A DNA stretch of 64,000 nt from Bacteroidaceae bacterium (GTDB lineage: Bacteria; Bacteroidota; Bacteroidia; Bacteroidales; Bacteroidaceae): assembly GCA_024401215.1 (NCBI GenBank), contig JAKSLL010000002.1, forward strand, positions 43,709-107,708, in the 5' to 3' direction. Below, one piece after another: positions 1 through 9,472 of this stretch. A model generated the notes under the pieces. That model worked only from the letters and a program-made list of their open reading frames with translations, searched no databases and had not been told where the DNA came from. The position numbers were made by a program, and so were the translations under genes. Positions within the stretch are counted from its first letter, which is position 1. Each line of letters starts with the position of its first letter.

Positions 1-836
1 GCTCTCTGACCATATCAGGAGAGTACAAGCTCACTCTCAACCTCAACGGCTTGAATTTGGCATCAAAGAAAGGCGCTGCCATCAATCTGCAATGCGGCAA
101 GAGAAATGCCATTGTGCTTTCAGAAGGTACCACAAACAGCATTTCTGACGCCACAGGAGGCGAACAGAAAGCGTGCCTTTACAGCAAGGGACATATAGAG
201 TTTGAAGGAGCAGGAACACTCAATGTTACAGGCAACTCTAACCATGCTATCGCTGCCAAAGAATACACACAGATTAAAAAGTCAACCGGCACTATCAATA
301 TCATAAAATCAGCAAATGACGCCATACATACAGGCCAGTATTTCCAAATGAATGGAGGCACATTGAATATTGATGGAAATACAACAAACGACGGTGTTCA
401 GGCTGAAATGACAAATGACCCTGCAGATGAGCACAACGGCGAAATAATCATAAAGGGTGGCAATATCAATATCACTCTCAACGGTGCTGAAGATGCCAAA
501 GCTATTAAGGCTGAAAAAGACATTAACATTAGTGGTGGCACATTCACTATCAATGCTAACAGCAATGGCTCAAGAGGTATCCAAACAGACGGAAACATAA
601 CTATCAGCGAACAGGATTCTCCTACAAACATCACAATCTATGCTACAGGCGGCAAATGCACAATAGCAGAAGATTCAGATGATCCACACAAATGTATGGG
701 TATAAAGGTTGACGGTGACTTAACTGTTAATGCAGGAACAATAGCTATCTACAATACTGGCAAGAAAGCAAAAGGCATTAAAGTTGGAGGTGAATACAAC
801 AACAACGGAGGCACCGTTAATGCTATTATTGAATAA
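1..836 (+). CDS. Carbohydrate-binding domain (DUF4353-type) protein, 3' part only
   Basis: C-terminal part of a probable secreted protein. The frame is open to the left edge (first full codon at 3), so the true start lies outside the window. The roughly 277 visible residues are short beta-strand repeats with Gly-Gly turns (GGTLNIDGN, GGNINITLNG, GGTFTIN), the pattern of the carbohydrate-binding family formerly called DUF4353, expected to form a parallel beta-helix. By eye it aligns with the central part of the protein at 9473-11116 (shared HAI.AKEY, GTINI and GIK blocks). Unlike that protein it ends in NAIIE with no dockerin tail. A strong terminator follows at 911-951. The ligand is unknown; a surface glycan-binding or adhesin role is inference. 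Confidence 0.75.
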   Translation, partial: SLTISGEYKLTLNLNGLNLASKKGAAINLQCGKRNAIVLSEGTTNSISDATGGEQKACLYSKGHIEFEGAGTLNVTGNSNHAIAAKEYTQIKKSTGTINIIKSANDAIHTGQYFQMNGGTLNIDGNTTNDGVQAEMTNDPADEHNGEIIIKGGNINITLNGAEDAKAIKAEKDINISGGTFTINANSNGSRGIQTDGNITISEQDSPTNITIYATGGKCTIAEDSDDPHKCMGIKVDGDLTVNAGTIAIYNTGKKAKGIKVGGEYNNNGGTVNAIIE

Positions 837-910
837 AACTCCAACATAACTCAACATATAGCATACAAAACGACATTAGCCATTGCTAAGCCAATGTCAA
901 TACATAATCA

Positions 911-951
911 ACAGATAAAAACCAATACAATGTGGTTTTTATCTGTTTTTT
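911..951 (+). terminator. Intrinsic terminator after the DUF4353 gene
   Basis: A perfect 14-bp stem (ACAGATAAAAACCA at 911-924 paired with 933-946) with an 8-nt loop is followed directly by a T run at 947-951. It lies 75 nt past the stop codon at 836. Confidence 0.9.
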
Positions 952-1108
952 ATATCCAATAACCATATATCAGTGTAAAACGCATAAAATCGGAAATATA
1001 CATTTGATTTTATTCTCTACTGATTTATGTATATATAAGTATTTGGAAACATTATTTCGACCTGACGGTTGAAAGATGTCAGACGCAACTGAAATTAGTA
1101 GCTAAGCA

Positions 1109-1135
1109 TTAATATGTCAGGAAATGACATATTAA
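1109..1135. repeat. Perfect 11-bp hairpin with GGAAA loop
   Basis: TTAATATGTCA (1109-1119) and its exact complement (1125-1135) enclose a GGAAA loop. It abuts the left end of the MITE-like element at 1134. There is no T run, so it is not a normal terminator. Role unknown. The rest of the gene-free stretch 952-1108 shows nothing recognisable. Confidence 0.6.
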
Positions 1136-1330
1136 GTAAGTAATCAAAATTATTTTTATATTTATCAAGAATTTAGAGAAAATAGAGATTTCATCTTTCA
1201 GTTTGTAGCAAACTGTTCTTTTTGATTCAGAATTAAATCGTTACGATTGGAATTAAGAGAAGCCATCCGGATGGCATTTCTCTCATTCTCTTCATTCTTG
1301 ATTATAAAAAATAATTTTGATCAGACACTT
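1134..1330. mobile_element. MITE-like element R2, copy 1
   Basis: About 197 bp with imperfect terminal inverted repeats: the left end begins near AAGTAAGTAATCAAAATTA and continues to TATCAAGAA; the right end is TTCTTGATTATAAAAAATAA continuing to TTTTGATC. Inside is a conserved hairpin built on the palindrome GCCATCCGGATGGC (1262-1275), flanked by GAGAA and TTTCTC. A longer copy lies at 15661-15946. It has no coding capacity, so if mobile it would need a transposase in trans. Confidence 0.7.
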
Positions 1331-1421
1331 AAACTAAATATCACAATGCATTTAGGTATGAAACAAACGATTATCGTATACATAAAGGCAACAATAACGA
1401 CGCAACGATGACATACACAAT

Positions 1422-1451
1422 AAAAAAACCGGTGAAGAAATCTTCACCGGT
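1422..1451 (-). terminator. Intrinsic terminator after micro-ORF 1
   Basis: On the minus strand ACCGGTGAAGA and TCTTCACCGGT form a near-perfect hairpin (1428-1451) followed by seven U (A run 1422-1428). It lies 31 nt past the stop codon of the 53-codon gene, which supports that small gene being real and the end of its operon. Confidence 0.9.
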
Positions 1452-1481
1452 CAATTATTTAGAGTTAATCAACAATTCTGA

Positions 1482-1643
1482 TTACCAAAGGTTACCATAC
1501 TCAGCTGAGTTAGACTCACTTTCGAATGCCTTTGCATCATTATCATCTCCGTCTTTACCATCAACAATGCTGATAGCCTGGAGGAATGCATTTACCTTAG
1601 CGTTGTTCTCCTTCATTTCAGGAGCAGTATAAAACTTTTTCAT
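1482..1643 (-). CDS. 53-residue micro-ORF ending YGNLW
   Basis: Small gene, 53 codons from the ATG at 1641-1643 to the TAA at 1482-1484. It starts MKKFYTAPEMKE, has an acidic middle (DGKDGDDND) and ends EYGNLW. No signal peptide or membrane segment is visible. It starts 29 nt after the stop of the secreted protein at 1673-3019 and is followed by a strong terminator, so it looks like the last gene of the 3733-to-1482 operon. A second peptide of the same build (MKKKSYVKPE start, YGNLW end) lies at 57835-58002, also just after a protein with the KVLVK tail. Short peptides starting MKK with a nearby Pro are common in Bacteroidales; their function is unknown to me. Confidence 0.8.
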   Translation of the reverse strand: MKKFYTAPEMKENNAKVNAFLQAISIVDGKDGDDNDAKAFESESNSAEYGNLW

Positions 1644-1672
1644 TTTTCCTAAAACTGTAAATTTAATTATAA

Positions 1673-3019
1673 TTACTTAACGAGAACTTTCTTAACTGAG
1701 CCGTCAGACATCTTGAGGATGTTAACACCCTTCTCAAGCTTCTTGTTCTGAGCACCAGCAGCATTGTAAATACCTTCGATTGAAGCAGAAGTGCTTGCAC
1801 CATTGATAGCAGTTGGATCTGCGTCATCAACGAAGATTTCGAGAGCCTTAGCCAAAGCTGAACCAGACTTAGCATAAGCCTTGAAAGCACCAGAGTTGAA
1901 GCTGCCATTGATACGGTTGAACTTGCCATCCTTAAGGTAGTAAGTGTTAGCATCTGTAACCTTAGTCTTAGCGTATGTACCTACGAGTTCTGCACCAGCA
2001 CCATCAACACCTGCAGCAGCAAGAGTTACATTATTTCCTGAATAAGAAATATTGCTTGCGCCAAGGTTCTCATAGATTGCAGGAGTACCAGCTGGAACTG
2101 AAGCTACCTTAGAAATAGTAATCTGACCAGCAGCTGCTTCAGAAATTGTGTAATACTGAACATTTGCATCAGAAGCAAGATCGAATGGAACACAAATTGT
2201 ACCATACTTAGCAGCAAGTGTTGAACGAGTATAAGAAACACTACCAAATACAATTGATGGATCTGGAACATTTGAAATACCTACTTCATCAGAAAGTTCA
2301 ATGCTTGCTTCGCTATTGTACTCAGGCACCTCATCAATGATAATCTCATTAGTAAGCTTTGACATATTAAGACTTGTTGAATATGCCTCACCATCATTAA
2401 GAGCCTTATTTACAAATGTTGGCAAATAACCTTCCACATCAAGTACAGACGAAACGCCATCCTTTTTCTCACCATATGTAAAGAAAGAAGTTACACAAGG
2501 GTAGTCAATACGCTTGATAGTTTGAGTACCATCTTGCATATAAACATTCTTAATATAGACAGGATATGTCTTACCCTCTACCAATTTGCTTTTATCTATC
2601 TTAAGATAAATCTTTGCAACAGGTCCCTCACCTACTAACATATTATCAGTACCAACTAACTGGAAGAACGCAAACTTATATCCATTAGAGTCAGTTTTGT
2701 AACTATGTGACAAAGTAGGGAAAACATTTTTTGTTGACTTACCTGACTTATATTTAAGACGACCGCCAAGTTCCTGATAATCATCTGTGAGGATATAAGG
2801 AACACCATCCTCACCATCTACAGTAACACCATCTGGCAAATAAATATCGCCACAAACTGCCGCTACTGGTAAATCATCATTTTTGATATTCATTTCAAGA
2901 TAAACATCATCTGGATCAAAGTCAACTGGAATATTGACAGGAGTTACAGACAAAACATCCTCCGCATATATTCCCATTGCAGCTGAAAGGAAAAATCCTA
3001 AAAATACTAATTTTTTCAT
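1673..3019 (-). CDS. Secreted cohesin-like protein with KVLVK tail
   Basis: 448 residues. A signal peptide (about residues 1-19, ending IYAED) leads into a domain of about 150 residues with the pattern of a cohesin-like beta-sandwich (DVYLEMNIKNDDLPVAAVCG and DIYLPDGV, then AKIYLKIDKSKL). The C-terminal 170 residues are a module (PFDLASD, VPAGTPAIY, LVGTY, YYLKDGKFNRI) that ends GIYNAAG and KKVLVK. The same module and tail end the 1213-residue protein at 58087-61728. The tail resembles sorting tails of Bacteroidetes surface proteins; whether it is used by type IX secretion is inference. The gene lies 21 nt after the cohesin/dockerin gene at 3041-3733 and just before micro-ORF 1, probably one operon. 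Confidence 0.75.
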   Translation of the reverse strand: MKKLVFLGFFLSAAMGIYAEDVLSVTPVNIPVDFDPDDVYLEMNIKNDDLPVAAVCGDIYLPDGVTVDGEDGVPYILTDDYQELGGRLKYKSGKSTKNVFPTLSHSYKTDSNGYKFAFFQLVGTDNMLVGEGPVAKIYLKIDKSKLVEGKTYPVYIKNVYMQDGTQTIKRIDYPCVTSFFTYGEKKDGVSSVLDVEGYLPTFVNKALNDGEAYSTSLNMSKLTNEIIIDEVPEYNSEASIELSDEVGISNVPDPSIVFGSVSYTRSTLAAKYGTICVPFDLASDANVQYYTISEAAAGQITISKVASVPAGTPAIYENLGASNISYSGNNVTLAAAGVDGAGAELVGTYAKTKVTDANTYYLKDGKFNRINGSFNSGAFKAYAKSGSALAKALEIFVDDADPTAINGASTSASIEGIYNAAGAQNKKLEKGVNILKMSDGSVKKVLVK

Positions 3020-3040
3020 ATTGCTATTCTTTTTTATTGT

Positions 3041-3733
3041 TTACTTACTAGTTCCAGCAGCTATATTCAATGTACGAAGAGCATCAGCTGTTTCGACCTT
3101 ACCATTGTTATCAACATCGGCATATACTGAAGAAGTAGTTGAGCCATTTGCCATGTTAAGAAGTCTAAGAGCATCTGCTGTTTCAACCTTACCATTCAAG
3201 TCAACATCACCTCTCTGATACCATTTAAGACTTGCATCTGCGAGAGACTTTGCAGTAAGATCACTCTGCTGTACAAACTTAACATTTTCAACCTTATAAG
3301 TTTCAAATGAAGATGCGTTGATATTACTTGAAGCAGCTAAAGTAATCTGATACAATACATCTCCTGATTTACCTACTATTGGTTCGTTTCCCAAGCTATA
3401 GCCAACAATGTGAAGAGTTGTACCAGAAAGATTGTACTCGAGCTTATAAGTTGCTGGATAAGTTGTAGAAACATTACTTTCATTCTTAATACTTACAGTT
3501 TTTGTACTTTCAAGTCGAGGTGTAACACGACATTTGTCTGCTGTTACTTTAACGCCAGAAGGAAGCTTAACATCCATAGAGAAAGCGATAAACTGTGTTG
3601 TATTAGTCAAAGCGACATTTACAACCCATGCATTGTCCTGTGCTGCACCTACAACTGAAGGTACAACAACATCCTGTGCGAGCGCTGCCATTGAGCTTAG
3701 CGCGAAAGCACCAATGAGTAAACCCTTTTTCAT
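3041..3733 (-). CDS. Secreted cohesin-like plus type I dockerin protein
   Basis: 230 residues. Signal peptide 1-20 (SSMAALAQ). Residues 30-150 read as a cohesin-like domain (VNVALTNTTQFIAFSMDVKL, LPSGVKV, GDVLYQITL). Residues 174-230 are a type I dockerin: two near-identical calcium loops, DVDLNGKVETADALRLLN (176-193) and DVDNNGKVETADALRTLN (206-223). Dockerins bind cohesins in cellulosomes; here the partner is unknown, but the next gene (1673-3019) carries another cohesin-like domain, so the two products may interact (inference). First gene of the operon; a promoter lies at 3844-3875. Confidence 0.8.
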   Translation of the reverse strand: MKKGLLIGAFALSSMAALAQDVVVPSVVGAAQDNAWVVNVALTNTTQFIAFSMDVKLPSGVKVTADKCRVTPRLESTKTVSIKNESNVSTTYPATYKLEYNLSGTTLHIVGYSLGNEPIVGKSGDVLYQITLAASSNINASSFETYKVENVKFVQQSDLTAKSLADASLKWYQRGDVDLNGKVETADALRLLNMANGSTTSSVYADVDNNGKVETADALRTLNIAAGTSK

Positions 3734-3843
3734 ATTATTTCAGATTTTAATTATTAATTATTCTCTCTTATATCGGATAGAGGGCTTCGTTTTTTGACCC
3801 AATATCTCATTCGTTTTATTCTTACTTCGTATAAAAACTCATG

Positions 3844-3875
3844 CAAAAGTAGGACTTTTTTTCGCTACAAACAAA
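3844..3875 (-). promoter_or_regulatory. Promoter for the cohesin/dockerin operon
   Basis: Minus-strand TTTG (3872-3875), 20-nt spacer, TACTTTTG (3844-3851). This matches the Bacteroidetes TTTG/TAnnTTTG consensus and gives a 5' leader of about 105 nt. Confidence 0.7.
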
Positions 3876-3987
3876 TAAATCCTTAAAATTATTTTAAAAT
3901 CGTTCATTTTTTTACGAATTGTGCCTGCTTTTGTTGTTATATATGGGGGATTTTGAATAAAGTCGCCGTGCAGAACAAGTTTACGGA

Positions 3988-6900
3988 CTATTTTATCATT
4001 ATCTTACCAACTTTGCCGCTTGCGTACTTTGCTACATACACACCAGGGCGGAGGTTTTTGACGGTATTCCCTACATACAATCCACTCATATTATAGTATC
4101 CTACACACAAATCTTTTTGTTTTAGAGATGTTATGCCTGTAGCCTCTCTTTCAACGGTAAGTTTGACCGGTGTCTGGCACGTTCCAAGCACATCAGACAC
4201 AAAATCCATCTCCTCTATTATATAATATGTGTAACCATCAGCATCTTCTAGTTCAAACGTCAGGGGTTCACCACCTTCTCCATACATAGTGATATATACA
4301 ACACCATCTATGCATTCACCCTCACCTCGGCACTCACCATCGGAGTAAGCAGCAACATGATACTCGCCTGAGGCGAGCAGTTCGTCAGCAGCATCTATCT
4401 TTGCAATAACACCCATCACATTAGGGTAGGCATGGCGATCGTAATCAAAATGTTGGAAAGACACATTTCTACTTTTTGCAAGGTTCATCATCTGTGGCTC
4501 TACTTCAGAAGGCTGGACAAACTTTATTGCCTTAGCGCTCATCGACCTATACATGAATCCTTCGCCTGATGACAGAGTGCGGAGCGTACCTGCCCACCCT
4601 CTTCCACTTGAATACTGTGAAATACCTATCTGTCCGACAATCATATCCCCATCTTCAAGGAGCGAACCCTCCAAAGCGTCAGAGAGCGATTGCTCTGACT
4701 TGCAAGGATAGCCAATCCAATTCCAACCTTTCTTCAGAGCGACAACTTTAGCCGATGTCAATGTACCATCCACACGAAATGGATGCTCCTCGCTCACATT
4801 CACCTTGTAGAGTGTTGATGGTTTAAGCGAAGTGAGAGGTCCCACCATAGTTTTCTTTTTGGTATCATAGACCGACTCTAATGTCTGACCCACTATTCTC
4901 GTAGCATAACCTTCGAAGACATTGATGGAGAAAGGTGATGCCAAAGGGTGAGATATCCAGTTCCAGCCATTAGAGAGGCTAAAAGGGAATGTCTCAACCA
5001 CATCCATATAACCGTTATCCTCTCCTACCTTCTTGTCATAAGAGATAAGGGAGTTAGGTTTGCCTATTGTAGGCCTATTCATCACGTAGAATGTGTCGCC
5101 TCCGTCAGGATAGCGCCCGCATGACTGATTGTAGGCATGAGCTTTATAAGTGATGGCATCAGCAAAACGCACAAACTCTGGATGAGCAGCGAAATAAGAG
5201 AAGTTGTTGTTGATGAAATCCTCTGACGACGTGATGATGACCTTCTTGTCGTCAGCATTCTTAAGAGCAAAAGTGGCATGTGGCTGGGTTGCCGCTATCA
5301 TGCCGTCTGCCCAGATGACAAGGAATCCGTGAGGTTCGATAACAGTGTTGACAGCAGGATTTGCCTCAATCTTATACATAGTAGGATCCTTCTCGCTATC
5401 GCTGATATACAAGCCTGCAACATCAAGAGGTGTGTCTGTCGTATTGTAGAGCTCTATCCAGTCTTCCTTCTTAAAATACTCATTAATATAAATATCATTT
5501 CCAGCGCCAACCTCATTTATCTTGATCGGCGTTGTTGATGATGCAAGCAGATTGTCATCATCCTGCTGCGCATACATTGCAACAAGATTATACTCGCTGA
5601 AAGAAAGAGGATACTCAGGCGATGTGCTGACGATGCCATTAGCTGATGACGACTTATAGAGGAGCGCAGCATCCCAATACATCGCTGAGGCTGAGTTCTC
5701 TGCAAGGTGTACTTCCACAGCAATTATATTCTTCCCTTTAACAAACAATGACTTAGGGAGTATTGCTGATCCAAATTCACACTTCTGAGAGACATTCTTT
5801 ATTGCATGAGAAGAATAGCTGACTGTGCCATCTGCCATATTATGGCGTAACGCCTCTTTTCCATTCACATACACAACAAAACCGTCAGCATAGCCAAAAC
5901 TGAGTTTGAGGTCGGATGTTATCTGCGAAGCATCAAGGTTGAAAGTCTTAGAGAAATAAGCTGTCTTTGCGTCGTCCTTCAGAACTGTCTTTGACGCCTT
6001 AGCACTACAGAAAGGCGCAGGGCTCTCACGGTAAGAGTCCATATTTGACTTCCATATTGAACCGGTCAATGCTCCTGCATCATAATATCTCCAGTTGGAA
6101 TTAGTGCCAAATACATCCACATACGCATCGCTTGACGGACTTCTCCAGCCCACAAAATCATAACCAGCAGGAGCGACAGCCTTAACCGTCACTGGTGGAT
6201 ACAACGTGCCACTGAACTTGTCTGTTGGCACTTCTATGCCATTTATGAGAAGCTTTGCCCCCTCAACATTACTGCTCAAGCTAACTGTCTGAGGATTCTT
6301 AAGCGACAGGAAAGTTGACATTGTAGATATGAGAGAAGACTGGCGGTTTGCCGTAAGAGCTGCTCTCAAGAAATCAGCAGAAGGGGTTGCATCACCAGGT
6401 CTTATTGTATATTCTCCATTCTCATCCGAAAGGTCGAAGTTCGTGTCCTGCTCCTGCTCGCCATTGCCTTTCTTATATTCTTTCACCATCTCAAGCTTAA
6501 GTCCTTGATTCATCTTCGCGCAAAGTTCGTCAATGATAGCCTTGCATCTTGATGGTTCAAACACGCTGCCCGTAATGATGCAATAAGAATCAACAAATTT
6601 CTTTCTGAACGTCTCATTGTTGAGCATGTTGAGGAATATAGTCACAAACTCTATCTTCTGCTGAATCTGCTTCTCATTGAAGTCGTTGCCATCAGGATCA
6701 ACACCTAAAAGAGGCTTAAAGAGATGGTCATGCTTGTCCATGAGATTGTTGAACGGGAATGTAGTGACGAGACATCCGTCGAGGTCGAAGAGGACGAAGT
6801 GGAACCTTCCATCATCATGTCCATTAGAGACATCCTTTCTGGCGCGGAAACCCTTGACATTATTCTGAGGCCAGTCTGTGCCTCCAAGGTACAGTTCAAC

Positions 6901-9297
6901 ACACATATAATTAATATACTCGTCGATGTCAACAATATTGTCGCATATATCCTTATATATAGCATCGTTGGCAACGCCCTTGCTCTTTTCAAGCCATTCG
7001 AGGAACTTGTCCTTTGTGCCGAACTTCTGGATGTAAGCAGAGTCAGGGCTCATCTCAAACTGGTCGAGATAGGAGTTGCTTATTCCATAGTTTGAATATG
7101 CATAATTGCGGTTGTTAGGCTCACGCATATTGAGCACTCCATGATAGTTTCCGTTGACAAACACATGGACAGGTTCCCATGCCTGAGTGTCGATATAGAG
7201 TCCGGAACGCTTCACTATCTCCTGCAAAGCCACATCCTTAAATCTGTACAAGTGGTCATTACCTGCATTTCTGAGTTGAAGAACCTGATTCTTGATATAA
7301 GGCTTCTCTGAGAAGAATGGATAATCCAAGAACTTCTTTCCATACAAAGAATTTGCCTTGATTTTGAATGAGTGAGGATCCCAAGCGCGGCTCCATCCTC
7401 CACACATCTCAAGGTCAACCTCCTGATTGTAGGCCATGATATTATATCTGCCGCTTCCGTCTTTCTTTATATACTCGAAGTTGACAGGGCGCTCCCAGTC
7501 CATATTCCAGTTGCAGTTATATTTCTTTCCATTGCCAGGACGTCCGTTATCTGTGCCCTTAACAAACAATCCCATCTCATCGCTGTAGAGATTCTTGTTT
7601 TCTGTCACAACAGAGACAACAGAGAACACATAATCCTTATCCTTCTTGATATAAGAGCGTGTCACGACTTCACTTGGGATGTACCCTTCCTGGAAAAGTC
7701 GGAAACGGTAAGTCGCAGTATTTGTCACAGTGAAAGAGCCGTTGGTACTCTTCTGTCCGTTTGTGAGCGTTGGTGTTGAGCCGTCAGTTGTGTACATCAA
7801 AGTCTGTCCTGCTGGAATTGTGACTTTCACACTGAGACTTCCTGTGAAAAGCTGCGCATCTGTATTAACAACAGGCGCATCAATCTGAGTATTCACCCAA
7901 ACACTGGCATTATTTGAAGCAAGCGGTGAAGGTGTAGAGGTAACGCCCCATATTCCAGCACCATCTACCTTGCGAGCATAAGATGTACGTCTTATTGCCG
8001 CAGGATAAGCGAATCGTGTGACTTCTTTCTTTTGTGAATCGCAGATAATGATTGTGCCGCCATCAAGGTCGAGTTTGAAATCTATCTGATTGCGTGCGTC
8101 TCCGTAGAATGAGTTATGGTCAAACCACAAATTGAGGAATCCACCAGCATGGATTATGCCGAAATCTTTGCGCAGATGAAATTCATGACCCTTATGGTCC
8201 ATTATATAGCACCCTCCAAGGTCAACACCTTTATCACTCGGATTGTACAATTCCACCCATCCACCATAATTGAAAGAAGGGTCAACAAACTGATCTATAT
8301 TTGAAGCCTGTATCTCGTTGATAATGACATTTGAAGAAGATACTGTAGAAGAAGACACTGTAACCGTGCAGCTTGCTGACAAACCAGAAATCTCATCACG
8401 GCAAGTCACCTTTGCTGTTCCGTTAGATAAGGCTTTCACAACACCCTCCGTGCTGACAGAAGCCACGCTCTTGTTGTCAACCGTCCACACAAACTTCTTG
8501 CTTTCAACTGTCTCAGGATTAGTGATAATCCCCAGCTTACTGCTTTCGCCGACAATAAGATTCACCATGCTCTTCTCAAACTTCAAACTCTGGAGTTTCG
8601 TTGTCTTGCCCTCGTACTCGAGAGTCCAGCTGTCGAAAGCTGTCACATCGGCATTGACCTTCGTGTCGGTCTTCACGCCGAATCTGATACGACCGTCAGT
8701 AACCTCAAACTCGACATAATTGTGGTAACGGCCAAGAGTATTGAAGAAGTAGTCTATTGAAGATGCTGACTCAGGGAAATAAAACTCGCCGTCTTCTGTT
8801 ACAGAACCAGCAACATTTGTTTTCACTCCACCCAGCATAATGCTCATGAGAGGCACGCTGCTGTTGTTTGCATAAAGTTCGGCATTGAGAGATTCTGAAT
8901 CATATTCATGCTTGAAGGATGCAGAATTGAAGGATCCACAACGATAATACCCCTGAACACCTAATCTGTATTTTCCATTTGGGACACCTGTGACCTCCTG
9001 ATAAGCTTCAAATACGGTACCTGCAGATTTGTTCTTGTTTGTGAAAATAAGAACTCCGCTTTGAACTTCTGCCACCGACACAGACACAGACTTTTTCACT
9101 GTCCATCCGTTGCTTGTGCCATCTGCATAACTTGAATTTACAATGTAAGAGCCAGTAACATCGCTCCACTCCGTTGCCGATACAGATACGCTTACTGCTA
9201 TAAAGAAGAAAAGCAGCAAGAAACTATGCATCAAGCAATGGCTTTTTATATAATTCTTAGAACATAGACTCATGTTAACACGTTGTATTTTTCGCAT
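3988..9297 (-). CDS. Giant secreted CotH-kinase / lamin-tail / Ig2 protein
   Basis: 1769 residues from ATG 9297. ATGs at 9273 and 9231 give shorter n-regions; the hydrophobic signal runs from about residue 24 to 40, so 9231 is a serious alternative. Domains in order: a ligand-binding-like module (45-235, also in the protein at 58087-61728); bacterial Ig-like group 2 (236-315, ending SASCTVTV); lamin-tail domain (322-430, INEIQASN and WVELYNPSD); chitobiase C-terminal-like domain (about 470-545, MYTTDGSTPT); CotH domain (about 560-960, with CGGWSRAWDPHSFKI, HVFVNGNYHGVLNMREPNN and FVLFDLDGCL); a second lamin tail (INEVGAGND, DWIELYNTTDTPLDVAGLYI); and a C-terminal tail (YYNMSGLYVG, PGVYVAKY, KIMIK) typical of type IX-sorted proteins. 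CotH domains in spore coats are protein kinases; activity here is untested. Probably cell-surface. Confidence 0.85.
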   Translation of the reverse strand: MRKIQRVNMSLCSKNYIKSHCLMHSFLLLFFFIAVSVSVSATEWSDVTGSYIVNSSYADGTSNGWTVKKSVSVSVAEVQSGVLIFTNKNKSAGTVFEAYQEVTGVPNGKYRLGVQGYYRCGSFNSASFKHEYDSESLNAELYANNSSVPLMSIMLGGVKTNVAGSVTEDGEFYFPESASSIDYFFNTLGRYHNYVEFEVTDGRIRFGVKTDTKVNADVTAFDSWTLEYEGKTTKLQSLKFEKSMVNLIVGESSKLGIITNPETVESKKFVWTVDNKSVASVSTEGVVKALSNGTAKVTCRDEISGLSASCTVTVSSSTVSSSNVIINEIQASNIDQFVDPSFNYGGWVELYNPSDKGVDLGGCYIMDHKGHEFHLRKDFGIIHAGGFLNLWFDHNSFYGDARNQIDFKLDLDGGTIIICDSQKKEVTRFAYPAAIRRTSYARKVDGAGIWGVTSTPSPLASNNASVWVNTQIDAPVVNTDAQLFTGSLSVKVTIPAGQTLMYTTDGSTPTLTNGQKSTNGSFTVTNTATYRFRLFQEGYIPSEVVTRSYIKKDKDYVFSVVSVVTENKNLYSDEMGLFVKGTDNGRPGNGKKYNCNWNMDWERPVNFEYIKKDGSGRYNIMAYNQEVDLEMCGGWSRAWDPHSFKIKANSLYGKKFLDYPFFSEKPYIKNQVLQLRNAGNDHLYRFKDVALQEIVKRSGLYIDTQAWEPVHVFVNGNYHGVLNMREPNNRNYAYSNYGISNSYLDQFEMSPDSAYIQKFGTKDKFLEWLEKSKGVANDAIYKDICDNIVDIDEYINYMCVELYLGGTDWPQNNVKGFRARKDVSNGHDDGRFHFVLFDLDGCLVTTFPFNNLMDKHDHLFKPLLGVDPDGNDFNEKQIQQKIEFVTIFLNMLNNETFRKKFVDSYCIITGSVFEPSRCKAIIDELCAKMNQGLKLEMVKEYKKGNGEQEQDTNFDLSDENGEYTIRPGDATPSADFLRAALTANRQSSLISTMSTFLSLKNPQTVSLSSNVEGAKLLINGIEVPTDKFSGTLYPPVTVKAVAPAGYDFVGWRSPSSDAYVDVFGTNSNWRYYDAGALTGSIWKSNMDSYRESPAPFCSAKASKTVLKDDAKTAYFSKTFNLDASQITSDLKLSFGYADGFVVYVNGKEALRHNMADGTVSYSSHAIKNVSQKCEFGSAILPKSLFVKGKNIIAVEVHLAENSASAMYWDAALLYKSSSANGIVSTSPEYPLSFSEYNLVAMYAQQDDDNLLASSTTPIKINEVGAGNDIYINEYFKKEDWIELYNTTDTPLDVAGLYISDSEKDPTMYKIEANPAVNTVIEPHGFLVIWADGMIAATQPHATFALKNADDKKVIITSSEDFINNNFSYFAAHPEFVRFADAITYKAHAYNQSCGRYPDGGDTFYVMNRPTIGKPNSLISYDKKVGEDNGYMDVVETFPFSLSNGWNWISHPLASPFSINVFEGYATRIVGQTLESVYDTKKKTMVGPLTSLKPSTLYKVNVSEEHPFRVDGTLTSAKVVALKKGWNWIGYPCKSEQSLSDALEGSLLEDGDMIVGQIGISQYSSGRGWAGTLRTLSSGEGFMYRSMSAKAIKFVQPSEVEPQMMNLAKSRNVSFQHFDYDRHAYPNVMGVIAKIDAADELLASGEYHVAAYSDGECRGEGECIDGVVYITMYGEGGEPLTFELEDADGYTYYIIEEMDFVSDVLGTCQTPVKLTVEREATGITSLKQKDLCVGYYNMSGLYVGNTVKNLRPGVYVAKYASGKVGKIMIK

Positions 9298-9341
9298 AGC
9301 AATGGCTCACCCATTGTCATGTATTTCATTCTATTCAATTA

Positions 9342-9349
9342 CAAAGATA
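9342..9349 (-). promoter_or_regulatory. -7 promoter element of the CotH gene
   Basis: Minus-strand TATCTTTG, matching TAnnTTTG. No clean TTTG is seen 19-21 nt upstream. It places the transcript start near 9336, compatible with any of the three candidate start codons. Confidence 0.5.
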
Positions 9350-9472
9350 GCATCAAATTATGTTATAACATAATATCATGCGTATTTTTCTTCAGGAATG
9401 GTAAAAAATCCCATTCTTATAGACATTATGTCGCTATTCAAATTTGCAAAATCATGTATGGGCGAACCTGCA

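Noticed and set aside
1408-1632. 74-codon plus-strand ORF
   Set aside because: It is antisense to micro-ORF 1 and its terminator; the minus-strand frame has a better start, operon position and homologue.
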